Shown here piece after piece: positions 38,900 through 48,004 of a stretch of DNA of 64,000 bases. The stretch's first letter is position 1; every line of letters begins with the position of its first letter. The notes beneath the pieces are model-generated. The model did no database searches and was not told the DNA's origin. It was given only the letters and a program-made list of their open reading frames with translations. Source of the stretch: Luteimonas sp. 9C (lineage in GTDB: Bacteria; Pseudomonadota; Gammaproteobacteria; Xanthomonadales; Xanthomonadaceae). The position numbers and the translations under genes are program-made. The stretch covers positions 1,874,095-1,938,094 of the forward strand of contig NZ_LR733312.1 of assembly GCF_902506295.1 (NCBI RefSeq), read 5' to 3'.

Positions 38900-39294
38900 T
38901 CGCGACCGATGCCGCGCTGCTCATCGTCGAGGACGAATCCATTCTGGCCATGCTGCTGGAGGATTTTCTCGACGACCTCGGCTACGCGCCGCCGGCCGTG
39001 GCTTCGAACGTCGCCCAGGCCCTGCGTCTGGTCGAGACCCGCGACATCGATTTCGCGATCCTCGACATCAATCTGGGCGGCGAACAGAGCTTCCCGATCG
39101 CCGATGCGCTCGACTTACGCGGCATTCCGTACATCTTCATGACCGGCTACGGCGCGGCCGGCGTGCCCGAGCGCCTGCGCGATCATTACGTGCTCCAGAA
39201 GCCCTACGGCGCCGAAGCCCTCAAGCAGGCGCTGGCCAGTGGTGGTCGACTGGTGGACGCCGCGCGCGCGCGGACGTCAGCGACGGACGCGTAA
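38890..39294 (+). CDS. Single-domain response regulator
   Basis: A 134-residue receiver with no output domain. LLIVEDESI (Glu14/Asp15), phosphorylated Asp59 in FAILDINLGG, the Thr in FMTGYG and the Lys in VLQKPYG are all present. It overlaps the HWE kinase gene by ten bases and should be its phosphoacceptor. In other bacteria such pairs feed a phosphorelay; no further component is visible here. Confidence 0.92.
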   Translation: MPMIATDAALLIVEDESILAMLLEDFLDDLGYAPPAVASNVAQALRLVETRDIDFAILDINLGGEQSFPIADALDLRGIPYIFMTGYGAAGVPERLRDHYVLQKPYGAEALKQALASGGRLVDAARARTSATDA

Positions 39295-39419
39295 AACCAC
39301 ACCGCATCGTCGACGCCTCCGCGCCGCGATGCCCGCGTGCATCGCGGCTTCACAGGTGTCCCGCGCCGGCCGACATGTCCGTTTCCAGCAGGCGGAAATG
39401 GCCAGGTTTCCGCATGCAC

Positions 39420-39563
39420 TCAGTGACCGCCCTGCCGCTCTTCCGCCCGATCGCCCACGTCGTCGTTGGAGAGCTTCGACGGCGTCTCGTCCGCGGGCTT
39501 CTGCGGCGGCGTCTTGTCCTGCTGCGACTTCTGCATGCTGTCCGGTGTCTGCGGAATGCTCAT
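39420..39563 (-). CDS. Small hydrophilic protein
   Basis: A 47-residue frame starting MSIPQTPDSMQKSQQDK, rich in Gln, Lys, Pro, Asp and Glu, ending EERQGGH. No hydrophobic segment. The composition is coherent and unlike a random GC-rich frame, but the ribosome binding site is weak (AGGGCG). Similar short disordered proteins are common in xanthomonads. Confidence 0.5.
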   Translation of the reverse strand: MSIPQTPDSMQKSQQDKTPPQKPADETPSKLSNDDVGDRAEERQGGH

Positions 39564-39649
39564 GGCAATGCGCCCTGCGATGCGGTGGATGTGCAGCCCA
39601 CCCTGCGCCCGCGCCCATCAACCACCCGTGACGCGCGCGCCATCGCCGG

Positions 39650-40714
39650 CTACGGGATCAACCGCTGCGCACGCAGCGTCGCGAACAGGTCGTAGAACGC
39701 GTCGTCGCTGGCCTGGTAGTCGAGAAACCCCATGCGCCGGCTCTTGGACATGTCGGTCACCACTTCCAGCGGCCGGCCCAGATCGGCATCGGTATGCCAG
39801 GGCGAGATCAGCCGATGGATGTCGGATTCGACCAGGCCGTGCGTGCGCGCCAACTGCATCCACGCGTCGGCGTCGTGCGCCATCTGCATCTCGAGTGGCT
39901 GCACCGTGCCGTCGAAGGGCGCGGGTTCCAGGTCGAACCATGCCGCGATGCGGCCCCACATCCAGCGCCAGCGGAATACGTCACCGTTGACGATGTTGAA
40001 CGCTTCGTCCGCGGCGGCGGGCGTCGTCGCGGCCCACCGCAGGTGCTTCGCCAGCTGGCGGGCATCGGTCATGTCGGTCAGGCCGTCCCACTGCGCGCTC
40101 GAGCCGGGGAAGCGGAACGGCCGGCCGGTCGCCTTGCACAGCGAGGCGTAGACGGCGAGCGTCGTGCCCATGTTCATCGCGTTGCCGACCGCCGCGCCGA
40201 TCACCGTGTGCGGGCGATGCACGCTCCAGTGGAACCCGTCGCGCGCGGCGGCCGCGAACACCTCGTCTTCCTGCGCGTAATAGAAATTCTCGATGTCGAG
40301 CCGCGGCTGCGTCTCGCGGAACGGCGTCTGCGGCAGCGCGCCCTGCGCGTAGGCTTCGAACGGCCCGAGGTAATGCTTCAGCCCGGTCACCAGCGCCACG
40401 TGTCGCACCGAACCCGCGGGCTGCAGGCCGTCGAGCAGGTGGCGCACCATCGCCGCATTGACGCGGATGTTCTCCGCTTCGCTGGCCTGCCGCGACCACG
40501 TGGTGATGAAGACATGGGTGGGCGCGCATCCTGCCAAGGCAGCGCGCGTGGCCTGCGCATCGGTGAGGTCGGCCGCCACGCCCCGGACGCCTGCCGGCAG
40601 CGCGTCGGCCCGCCGCGCCAGCCCGTGCACGGTCCAGCCCGCGTCCAGCAGCTGCGTCGCCAGCGCACTGCCCACGATTCCCGTTGCGCCCACCACCAGT
40701 GCCTGCTGCGTCAT
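39650..40714 (-). CDS. SDR-type reductase, PRISE (progesterone 5-beta-reductase/iridoid synthase-like)
   Basis: A 354-residue atypical short-chain reductase. NADPH loop VVGATGIVGSALATQLL, then the family's Lys and Tyr blocks TGLKHYLGPFE and IENFYYAQEDEVF, and SVHRPHTVIG. PRISE enzymes reduce activated alkenes such as enones. It is divergent from an HxlR-type regulator 86 bases away, the classic layout for a regulated reductase. Natural substrate unknown. Confidence 0.88.
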   Translation of the reverse strand: MTQQALVVGATGIVGSALATQLLDAGWTVHGLARRADALPAGVRGVAADLTDAQATRAALAGCAPTHVFITTWSRQASEAENIRVNAAMVRHLLDGLQPAGSVRHVALVTGLKHYLGPFEAYAQGALPQTPFRETQPRLDIENFYYAQEDEVFAAAARDGFHWSVHRPHTVIGAAVGNAMNMGTTLAVYASLCKATGRPFRFPGSSAQWDGLTDMTDARQLAKHLRWAATTPAAADEAFNIVNGDVFRWRWMWGRIAAWFDLEPAPFDGTVQPLEMQMAHDADAWMQLARTHGLVESDIHRLISPWHTDADLGRPLEVVTDMSKSRRMGFLDYQASDDAFYDLFATLRAQRLIP

Positions 40715-40800
40715 CTGTCTCGCCTTGCTTGCCGATTCGAGCGACCATCCTGCGCATCCGGGCCGACATCCGAAAGAAGGCACCAAATGGTCACCACCCC

Positions 40801-41181
40801 ATGAAACCGGGCAGCGCGGACGCGGACTGGCGCGAGGACTGCGCGCCCCGGCGCGTGCTCGAACTCTTCGGCACCAAGTGGACGTCGATGGTGCTGCACA
40901 CGCTGCAGGCGCGTCACGGCGGCAGCGCGCGCAGTGGCGCGTTGCATCGCAGCCTGCCGGAGATCTCGCGGAAGATGCTCACCCAGACGCTGCGCGAACT
41001 CGAAACCGCGGGCGCCGTCGCGCGCACCGTGCATGCCACCGTGCCGCCCGCGGTGGATTACGCGCTGACGCCGCTGGGCGTGCGCCTGGTGGAACCGATC
41101 GAACTCATCTACGACTGGGCGCGGCGGAATGCCGAGGTCCTGGATGCACTGCAGGCAAGGCCCACGTCCCGCCGCAGCTGA
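40801..41181 (+). CDS. HxlR-family transcriptional regulator
   Basis: A 126-residue winged-helix regulator. Cys14 and the segment CAPRRVLELFGTKWTSMVLHTL match the HxlR start. LPEISRKMLTQTLRELE is the recognition helix region and VDYALTPLGVRLVEPI the wing. HxlR members with a Cys here often sense electrophiles or quinones. It probably controls the divergent reductase gene. In the intergenic gap ACCAAATGGT (about 40783-40792) is a possible half of its operator. Confidence 0.88.
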   Translation: MKPGSADADWREDCAPRRVLELFGTKWTSMVLHTLQARHGGSARSGALHRSLPEISRKMLTQTLRELETAGAVARTVHATVPPAVDYALTPLGVRLVEPIELIYDWARRNAEVLDALQARPTSRRS

Positions 41182-41581
41182 TCGACACCTGCCGATCGGG
41201 TGACGCACTGCATCCGGGCGATGGCCCGCGTTCCGGCGCATTGGTGTGGTGGGCGACACGCTGCCGCCGTGCGTCGCGACCCGCGTCGACGCCCCGCTCC
41301 GGCCCGTCACACCGCCTCCCGGACGGGATTTGCGGCATCGGGCGTGGCGTCCGGCACTCACGGTTCACAGACAAATCTGAAAAGTGCTGTAAGGTGCACC
41401 CACTGTTCAAAGCGGGATCACGGTACATCGTGGCTCCGATGCGGTTGATCACAGGTTCCAGGGCCGGCAACGGCCTCTCCAGACGATCCGCTCCATCGCT
41501 TCGCGTTACCCCTTGCTCGATACAGTCCCGGCACCGCACTTGCGGGCCGTGCTTTCACTCACTGATCCAAGGAGTAACACC
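41182..41581. other. Intergenic region containing the cold-shock gene leader
   Basis: About 400 bases without a convincing gene. TTCACA and TGTAAG (41364-41369 and 41388-41393, 18 bases apart) form a possible promoter. This would give the cold-shock gene a long 5' untranslated region of about 180 bases, as in cspA. I see no RNA gene. Confidence 0.4.
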
Positions 41582-41791
41582 ATGACTGATCGTCAGACCG
41601 GTACCGTCAAGTGGTTCAACGACGCCAAGGGCTTCGGCTTCATCACCCCGCAGAGCGGCGACGACCTGTTCGTCCACTTCCGTTCGATCCAGGGCAGCGG
41701 CTTCAAGTCGCTCCAGGAAGGCCAGAAGGTCTCGTTCAAGGTCGCGCAGGGCCAGAAGGGCCTGCAGGCTGAAGAAGTCCAGGCCGAGTAA
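41582..41791 (+). CDS. Cold-shock protein, CspA family
   Basis: A 69-residue single cold-shock domain that binds single-stranded nucleic acid and unwinds RNA secondary structure. The RNA-binding motifs are intact: KGFGFITP (RNP1) and DLFVHF (RNP2), after [15 protein letters not shown] precedes the ATG. The long leader and a strong terminator (41829-41857) indicate a monocistronic unit. Confidence 0.97.
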   Translation: MTDRQTGTVKWFNDAKGFGFITPQSGDDLFVHFRSIQGSGFKSLQEGQKVSFKVAQGQKGLQAEEVQAE

Positions 41792-41828
41792 GTTCGACTC
41801 GACCTGTGTCGCGCAAGCGGCGCCAGAG

Positions 41829-41857
41829 AACCCGGGCGGCAACGTCCGGGTTTTTTT
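41829..41857 (+). terminator. Intrinsic terminator of the cold-shock gene
   Basis: AACCCGG and CCGGGTT flank a ten-base loop and are followed by a run of seven T, 38 bases after the stop codon. Confidence 0.92.
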
Positions 41858-42026
41858 GTGGCCGCTCTCCGTCGCCGCCGTCCGCTCGACAGGCGCCAGC
41901 GCCATCGTGAACCGGTTCGCACGCGTCTCGAGTCCGGGGCGCAGCGGCTGTGTACCGTTCGATGACCCCGCCTGCACGATCTGCCAGACTGCGTGCCCTT
42001 CGCGATCACCGGCACCGCACGCGGCC

Positions 42027-42740
42027 ATGCGCCTGAACAAGCACATCAGCGACACCGGCTTCTGCTCGCGACGCGAGGCCGACCGCCTCATCGGCGAAGG
42101 CCGGGTCACGGTCAACGGCATCCGTGGTCGCGTGGGCTCGGAAGTGGGCGACGGCGATACCGTGATGGTCGACGGCCAGGCCCTGCAGACGCGCAGCGCG
42201 GCACCCGGCAAGCGGCGCCACGTCTACATCGCGCTGCACAAGCCGGTCGGCATCACCTGCACCACCGAGTCTTCGGTCAAGGGCAACATCGTCGACTTCG
42301 TCGATCACCGCGAGCGCATCTTTCCGATCGGCCGTCTCGACAAGGATTCCGAGGGCCTGATCCTGCTGACCAGCAACGGCGACATCGTCAACGCGATCCT
42401 GCGCGCCGAGAACAAGCTGGAGAAGGAGTATCTGGTGACCGTGAACCACGCGGTGAGCCAGGAGGTGCTGCGCGGCATGTCACGCGGCGTGCCGATCCAC
42501 GGCCAGACCACCCTTCCCTGCCGCACCAGCCCGCTGGGCAAGTTCGGCTTCCGCATCATCCTGGTCCAGGGCCTCAACCGGCAGATCCGCCTGATGGCCG
42601 CGCACTTCAAGCTGCGCGTGAAGCAGCTGATCCGCGTGCGTATCGGTCCGGTCAAGCTCGCGCATCTCAAGCCCGGGCAGTGGCGCAATCTCACCGATGC
42701 CGAACTGCGGGCGCTGCTGCCCGGCCAGGCGGAGTTCTGA
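42027..42740 (+). CDS. rluF: 23S rRNA pseudouridine synthase RluF-like
   Basis: Isomerises a uridine of 23S rRNA (position 2604 for RluF). The 237 residues contain an S4 RNA-binding domain (MRLNKHISDTGFCSRREADR), then the catalytic domain with Asp105 in GRLDKDSEGLILLTSNGD. VQGLNRQIRLMAAHF follows. EKEYLVTVNHAVS and GVPIHGQTT agree with RluF rather than RluB or RsuA. Start ATG at 42027. One base of its stop is shared with the ATG of the next gene. Confidence 0.9.
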   Translation: MRLNKHISDTGFCSRREADRLIGEGRVTVNGIRGRVGSEVGDGDTVMVDGQALQTRSAAPGKRRHVYIALHKPVGITCTTESSVKGNIVDFVDHRERIFPIGRLDKDSEGLILLTSNGDIVNAILRAENKLEKEYLVTVNHAVSQEVLRGMSRGVPIHGQTTLPCRTSPLGKFGFRIILVQGLNRQIRLMAAHFKLRVKQLIRVRIGPVKLAHLKPGQWRNLTDAELRALLPGQAEF

Positions 42741-42991
42741 TGCGCGACGACCTGACCATCGCCGTGGGCGAGCTCTACCAGGCCATCCGTCACGAGCACT
42801 GGCAGGGCAAGACCTATCGCCAGTTCTGGACCTGGTTCAACGACCGCTGCATCCAGATCGTCGGCATGGCCGACGCCGGTGATCTCGACGCGCTGGGCAT
42901 CGCGCTGTTCGAAGTGCGCGATGCGATCGAGGCCAGTGGCTACATGGTGGCCTCCGACCGGCTGGACGAGACGATCGACGCGGAGATGTAG
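42740..42991 (+). CDS. Small hypothetical protein coupled to rluF
   Basis: An 83-residue acidic helical protein (MRDDLTIAVGELYQAIRHEH) whose ATG overlaps the rluF stop (TGATG), a sign of translational coupling. No domain is recognised. Aromatic content in QFWTWFNDRC suggests a compact fold. Confidence 0.65.
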   Translation: MRDDLTIAVGELYQAIRHEHWQGKTYRQFWTWFNDRCIQIVGMADAGDLDALGIALFEVRDAIEASGYMVASDRLDETIDAEM

Positions 42992-43031
42992 GTCGCGCCG
43001 CGGACGCGGCACATGCGGACACGCCTCGTGG

Positions 43032-43544
43032 TCAACGCGTCGACGCGGCGCCGGGCCGCGGCATGTGGATGACGTGCCGGCGGAAGTTGAGCGCCGTGCC
43101 CGGCATCGCATCGGTCAGCAGGAACACCACCGGCATGTCCGGTTCCACGTGCTGCACCACGTCCGCGCGGAACCCGTGCGAACGCAGGACGCCTGCAGCC
43201 TCTTCGGCGCTGGCGAGCGGATCGTCGGCGACCAGACCGATCGCCGACGTCGCGCCCTGCAGCCTGCGCGTCACGCCCGGCGCGGACCAGTTGACGATCG
43301 TGCCGTCGAAGAGGATCGAGCGCAGCACCCCGTCGGTGTCGACGCGAATGCGTTCCTGCAGCCCGTTGCGCGCCAGCACGTCGACGATCGCCGCCTTGGC
43401 CTCCGGCGACGCCGCCGCGAAGATCCGCGAGCCGCGGTCGGGGAACGGCAACGGGTTGCGGCCATTGGCGAGCAACCAGGTCCAGACCGCGAACGCGACG
43501 AAGACACCGCAACCGACCGCCAGAAGCCATTTCGGAACGAACAT
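43032..43544 (-). CDS. Membrane-anchored hypothetical protein
   Basis: A 170-residue protein with one N-terminal membrane segment (about 5-25: WLLAVGCGVFVAFAVW) and a periplasmic domain of alternating strands and helices ending in a Pro/Arg tail. No family recognised. Converges on the small gene after rluF. Confidence 0.6.
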   Translation of the reverse strand: MFVPKWLLAVGCGVFVAFAVWTWLLANGRNPLPFPDRGSRIFAAASPEAKAAIVDVLARNGLQERIRVDTDGVLRSILFDGTIVNWSAPGVTRRLQGATSAIGLVADDPLASAEEAAGVLRSHGFRADVVQHVEPDMPVVFLLTDAMPGTALNFRRHVIHMPRPGAASTR

Positions 43545-43973
43545 CGGTGCACCCCTGCGCTGGATCGCGAACACGTCTGTCGGTCGAACGGCTTCGCCGC
43601 ACCGGAGCGGCCGATCGCCGACGCAGCGATCGCGGCAGGCACGCGGGACCGGCGGCGATCCGGTTTGCCCGCGTCGACGCGCGCCGCCAACGCCGGCTTC
43701 GGTCGCTCGGCGCGCATCGGCAGGATTTCGCTCGTCGTCGAAGGCGAGCAGCTCAGGCTGACCGCCGGCGACGTCGTCGTCCTGCTGCATCCGGAATCGA
43801 CCACGCGCTTCTTCGCGCGGGACCGGGATCTGCGTTTTGCGTTCGAGACCGGCGCGGCAGCGCGCCGGACGCGCTGGCCATCTGCGAAAACGGCGCGCTG
43901 ACCGAGCGCGCCGGTCGCGCTTTAAAACCGCACGCGGTTGCCGCCTGCGCGGCGATCCGCACAGCGCGAGGCG
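43545..43973. other. Intergenic region with a possible decayed gene
   Basis: About 430 bases. On the plus strand one frame around 43725-43860 reads like protein (RISLVVEGEQLRLTAGDV, FARDRDLRFAFETGAA). The natural-looking continuation DALAICENGALTERAGRAL lies in another frame from about 43865, as if a frameshift had occurred. No start with a binding site is visible. A frameshifted remnant is possible but unproven. Confidence 0.3.
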
Positions 43974-44282
43974 TCAGGGCATCGCCGGCGGCTCGACCAG
44001 CGGCTGCTCGCCCGGCAACGGACGGACGGCGTCCGGGGCGCTGCCGCGCTTTTCGATGATCTCGTTGGCGAGCTTGTCCGCCGCCACCCGCAGCTGCAGC
44101 GATTTGCACAGCGCGATGCCGGCATGGGTCAGGCGCACGTCGCCCTCGGCTTCCTCGACCAGCGCGCCTTCGCGCAGACGCCGGGTCATTTCGGTTTCGA
44201 CCGGCGTGGGATCGCGGGCCTCGCTGATCTGCTGCAGCACGTCCAGCAGCGCCAGGTCTTCGAGGGGAATCGGGTCGATCAT
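43974..44282 (-). CDS. Small hypothetical protein
   Basis: A 102-residue acidic protein (MIDPIPLEDLALLDVLQQIS). The first 60 residues have a winged-helix-like pattern (helix, turn, LREGALVEEAEGDVRLTHAGI), and the Pro-rich tail is probably disordered. A DNA-binding role is conceivable but not supported by any family match I can name. Start ATG at 44282. Confidence 0.6.
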   Translation of the reverse strand: MIDPIPLEDLALLDVLQQISEARDPTPVETEMTRRLREGALVEEAEGDVRLTHAGIALCKSLQLRVAADKLANEIIEKRGSAPDAVRPLPGEQPLVEPPAMP

Positions 44283-44451
44283 GGAAGCGGCCGGCGGGTG
44301 GGAGGCCGGCAGTATGCGCCCGTCCCGGCGCGCGTCCGCGCCGCTGCAGGCGTATCGCCCGGACAGCCGGACGCGGCGTCGCGATGCCAGCGACCCGCGC
44401 CACATCCGGCACGCAACTTGCTTGATCCGCTCCAGACAGGACAACGGGCTG

Positions 44452-47400
44452 GTGTGTGTGAACGCAGGATTCGGGGCATTCCTATCGAAGGCACGTACCG
44501 GGCGCGGGACCGCGATCGGCAGGCGCGCCTGCTGCGTGCCGCTGGTCGTGTTCGTGCTCGGCCTGATCGCCACCGGACTGCTCGCGCATCGCGTCGAGGC
44601 CAATGCCGAGACGGCGCGGCAGACGCGACTGGACCAGTGGAGCGACCGGACCGACCGCGCCATGCGCGACGCCCTCCAGCGGCCCGCCTACATCCTGGGC
44701 GGCGCGCGTGGTGCGTATGCAGCGGCAGGCACGCGGATGCGGGCCGACACCTTCGCGCGCTACGTCCACGCGCGCGATCTCGCCCGGGAAGCGCCCGGCA
44801 TGCTGGGCGTCGGGCTGATCGAACGCGTGCTGCGCGCCGACCTGCCGGGCTGGGTGGACGGTGTGGCGGCCGAATACGACGGCCAGTTCGCGCTCCGCAC
44901 CAGCGGCGAGGCCGCCGACCTGTTTCCGATCCGCGCCATCGAACCGGCTTCGGGCAACCGCGCGGCGCTCGGCTACGACATCGGCTCCGAACCGCTGCGG
45001 CGGGCCGCCGTCGAGCGCGTCTACCGCACCGGCGACGCCACGCTGACCGCGCCGGTCCGCCTGCTGCAGGCGCCCGATTCGCCGGGCGCGCTGTGGCTGA
45101 CGCCGGTCTTCGCCTCGGGCGCGGCGCGCGCGGATGGCAGCCCGATCATCGGCGCCGTCTACTCGCCGATCCTCTATCCGGACCTGTTGCGGCAGGTGCT
45201 GCCCGCGGACGACACCCAGGGCCGGTTCGAACTGCATGACCTCGACGCGCCGGCCGGCCAGACGCAGCTGTTCGCCAGTCGCGCCGCGCCGGGCACCGGC
45301 GAGACGCGCACGGTCACGTTCGACTTCGCCGGCCGCCGGTTCGCGGCGCATTACGAAGCCCTGCCGGGCCTGTACGCGGGACTGGACCCGGTGCCGGTGT
45401 GGCTGGTGCTGCTGACCGGCCTGGGCCTCAGCGCGATGGCCGCGCTGCTGGTCTGGGTGCTGACGTCGTCGCGCATGCGCGCGCTCGCGTTCGCCGAATC
45501 CATGGCCGGCGATCTGGCGCGGCTGGCGATGGTCGCCCGCCTCACGCGCAACGCCGTGGTGCTGACCGACGCGCAGGGCCGCATCGAATGGGCGAACCCC
45601 GCGTTCGAACGGCTGAGTGGCTACTCGGGCGAGGCCCTGATCGGCGCGACGCCCGGCCAGCTGGTCCAGTACGAGGGCACCGACCCCGACGCGGTGCGCG
45701 CCATGCGCGACGCGGTCCGCGACGGATCGGCCTTCCACGGCACGATCCGCAACCGCGCCGCCGATGGCCGCATCTACTGGGCCGACGTCGAGATCCAGCC
45801 GATCGTCGGCGCCGACGGCACCCGCACGGCTTTCATCGGCGTCCATTCCGACGTCACCGAAGAACGCAGGCAGGCCGAGGCGCTGCGCCACAGCGAAGCT
45901 TTCCTGGAGCGGACGAACGGCGCCGCGGGCGTCGGTGGCTGGGAACTGGACATCGCGACCGGCCGGCTCGACTGGTCCGCCGAAACGCGCCGCCTGCACG
46001 ACCTGCCCGACGACGTCGAACCCGACGTCGACAGCGCCCTGGAGTTCTACGCGCCGTCGGGCCGGCCGGCGATCACCGAGGCGGTGGAACGCGCGCTCGC
46101 AGACGGCACGCCCTGGGATCTCGAACTGCCGCTGGTCAGTTACACCGGCCGGAAGTTCTGGGCGCGCGCGGTCGGTGACGTGGTGCTCGAGCAGGGCCGG
46201 CCGGTGCGCCTGGTCGGCGCGTTCCAGGACATCACTGCGCGCAAGCAGGCGGAAATCGCGCTCGCCGGCACGCTGCGGCTGATGGAGACCACGCTCCGGT
46301 CGATCGGCGATGCGGTGGTGACGTCGGATCTCGAAGGCCGCGTGGTGTGGATGAACCCGGTGGCCGAGCGCCTCACGGGCTGGTCGCAGGCCGATGCGAC
46401 CGGGCAGCCCGCCTCCGCCGTGCTGCGCCTGGAAACCGATGGACGCCCCGGCGCGCCGCCCTGCCCCATCGACACCTGCCTGCGCGAACGCGACACCGTG
46501 GGACTCGCCGCCGACACGGTGCTGGTGACTCGCGACGGCCAGCAGCGGGTCGCCATCGAGGACTCCTGCGCGCCGATCATCGACGACACCGGCGTCATGC
46601 ACGGCGCCGTGCTCGTCTTCAGCGATGTCAGCGAGCGCCGCCGCCTGGCCAAGGAAAAGAGCTTCCGTGCGCGCCACGATCCGCTGACCGGACTGGCGAA
46701 CCGCAGCGAGCTCGAATCGCGGCTCGACGATGCGCTGCAGCGCGTCCACGGCGGCGGCGCCACCGGCGCCCTGCTGTTCGTCGACCTCGATCATTTCAAG
46801 GTCATCAACGACAACTGCGGCCACCAGGCGGGCGACGAAGTGCTGCTGCAGATCGTCGACCTGCTCGGCGCGGCCGTGCGCCAGGCCGATCTCGTGGCCC
46901 GGTTCGGCGGCGACGAGTTCGCTCTGGTGCTCGAGCGCTGTCCGCTGCCCGTCGCGCAACGCATCGCCCAGCGCCTGTGCGACGCGATCGATGCGCACCG
47001 CTACGCCGCCGATGACGGCCGTCGCTTCCGGGTGGGCGCCAGCATCGGCCTGGTGCCGCTCGACAGCCGCTGGAACGGCTCGGCGGCGCTGATCAAGGCG
47101 GCCGATGCGGCCTGCTACGCCGCCAAGGCCGCCGGGCGCGGGCGCGCGGTGCTGCACAACGCGCCGGCCGATGCCGCCAGCGCACTGCCGTTGCCCGCCT
47201 GGGGCGCCCGCATCGAGGCCGCGCTGGACGAAGACAACTTCGAGCTCTACGCGCAGCGCGTCGTGCGGCTCGACGGTGGCACCGAGGGCCTGCACTGCGA
47301 AGTCCTGCTGCGCATGCGCGACGAGTACGGCCGCCTGGTCTCACCCGCGATCTTCATGCCCAGTGCCGAGCGCTACCAGCTGGCCAGCCGCATCGACCGC

Positions 47401-47985
47401 TGGGTGCTGCGCAACGTGCTGGCCACCCTGCGGCGGTTGTCGTGCCAGGGCATCGAACGCGTGAGCATCAACCTGTCCGGCCAGTCGGTCGGCGATTCCG
47501 AATTCCACCGCTTCGCCCTGCGCTCGGTGGCCGACTCCGGCCTGCCGCCGGACATGCTGCTGTTCGAGATCACCGAGACCGCGGCCATCACCAACATCGT
47601 GCAGGCCGAGCGCTTCATCAACGACCTGCGCGCGCAGGGCATCCAGGTCGCGCTCGACGACTTCGGCGCCGGCGCATCCTCGTTCGGCTACCTGCGCCGG
47701 CTGGAAGTCGACAAGCTGAAGATCGACGGACAGTTCGTCCGCGGGGTGCTGCGCTCGCCGCTGGACCAGGCCGCCGTGCGCTGCTTCGTCGACGTGGCGC
47801 GCGTGCTGGGGATCCGCGCCGTCGCCGAACAGATCGAGGATGCCGACACGGCCGCGCACCTGGCGGAGATGGGCATCACCTACGGGCAGGGCTATCACTT
47901 CCACCGCCCGGAACCGTTCGTCGATCTGCTCGGCCAGGCCGCGCAGGTCGCGAACGCGCACGTGAGCACACAGCGCTCGGCCTGA
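44452..47985 (+). CDS. CHASE-PAS-GGDEF-EAL cyclic di-GMP signalling protein
   Basis: A 1177-residue inner-membrane sensor. TM1 (about 20-40), a periplasmic CHASE domain (about 75-290, with GARGAYAAAG), TM2 (about 313-340) and three PAS domains (starting near 355, 478 and 608) come first. A GGDEF domain (about 740-905) has intact GGDEF near 819 and an RQAD inhibitory site. The EAL domain (about 916-1170) has EVLLR, INLSGQSV, EITETAAI, LDDFGAGASS and DKLKIDGQF. Both outputs look intact. The start is uncertain (GTG at 44452 or 44458). Confidence 0.92.
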   Translation: MCVNAGFGAFLSKARTGRGTAIGRRACCVPLVVFVLGLIATGLLAHRVEANAETARQTRLDQWSDRTDRAMRDALQRPAYILGGARGAYAAAGTRMRADTFARYVHARDLAREAPGMLGVGLIERVLRADLPGWVDGVAAEYDGQFALRTSGEAADLFPIRAIEPASGNRAALGYDIGSEPLRRAAVERVYRTGDATLTAPVRLLQAPDSPGALWLTPVFASGAARADGSPIIGAVYSPILYPDLLRQVLPADDTQGRFELHDLDAPAGQTQLFASRAAPGTGETRTVTFDFAGRRFAAHYEALPGLYAGLDPVPVWLVLLTGLGLSAMAALLVWVLTSSRMRALAFAESMAGDLARLAMVARLTRNAVVLTDAQGRIEWANPAFERLSGYSGEALIGATPGQLVQYEGTDPDAVRAMRDAVRDGSAFHGTIRNRAADGRIYWADVEIQPIVGADGTRTAFIGVHSDVTEERRQAEALRHSEAFLERTNGAAGVGGWELDIATGRLDWSAETRRLHDLPDDVEPDVDSALEFYAPSGRPAITEAVERALADGTPWDLELPLVSYTGRKFWARAVGDVVLEQGRPVRLVGAFQDITARKQAEIALAGTLRLMETTLRSIGDAVVTSDLEGRVVWMNPVAERLTGWSQADATGQPASAVLRLETDGRPGAPPCPIDTCLRERDTVGLAADTVLVTRDGQQRVAIEDSCAPIIDDTGVMHGAVLVFSDVSERRRLAKEKSFRARHDPLTGLANRSELESRLDDALQRVHGGGATGALLFVDLDHFKVINDNCGHQAGDEVLLQIVDLLGAAVRQADLVARFGGDEFALVLERCPLPVAQRIAQRLCDAIDAHRYAADDGRRFRVGASIGLVPLDSRWNGSAALIKAADAACYAAKAAGRGRAVLHNAPADAASALPLPAWGARIEAALDEDNFELYAQRVVRLDGGTEGLHCEVLLRMRDEYGRLVSPAIFMPSAERYQLASRIDRWVLRNVLATLRRLSCQGIERVSINLSGQSVGDSEFHRFALRSVADSGLPPDMLLFEITETAAITNIVQAERFINDLRAQGIQVALDDFGAGASSFGYLRRLEVDKLKIDGQFVRGVLRSPLDQAAVRCFVDVARVLGIRAVAEQIEDADTAAHLAEMGITYGQGYHFHRPEPFVDLLGQAAQVANAHVSTQRSA

Positions 47986-48004
47986 CCCGCGATCGCCCGC
48001 GCCG

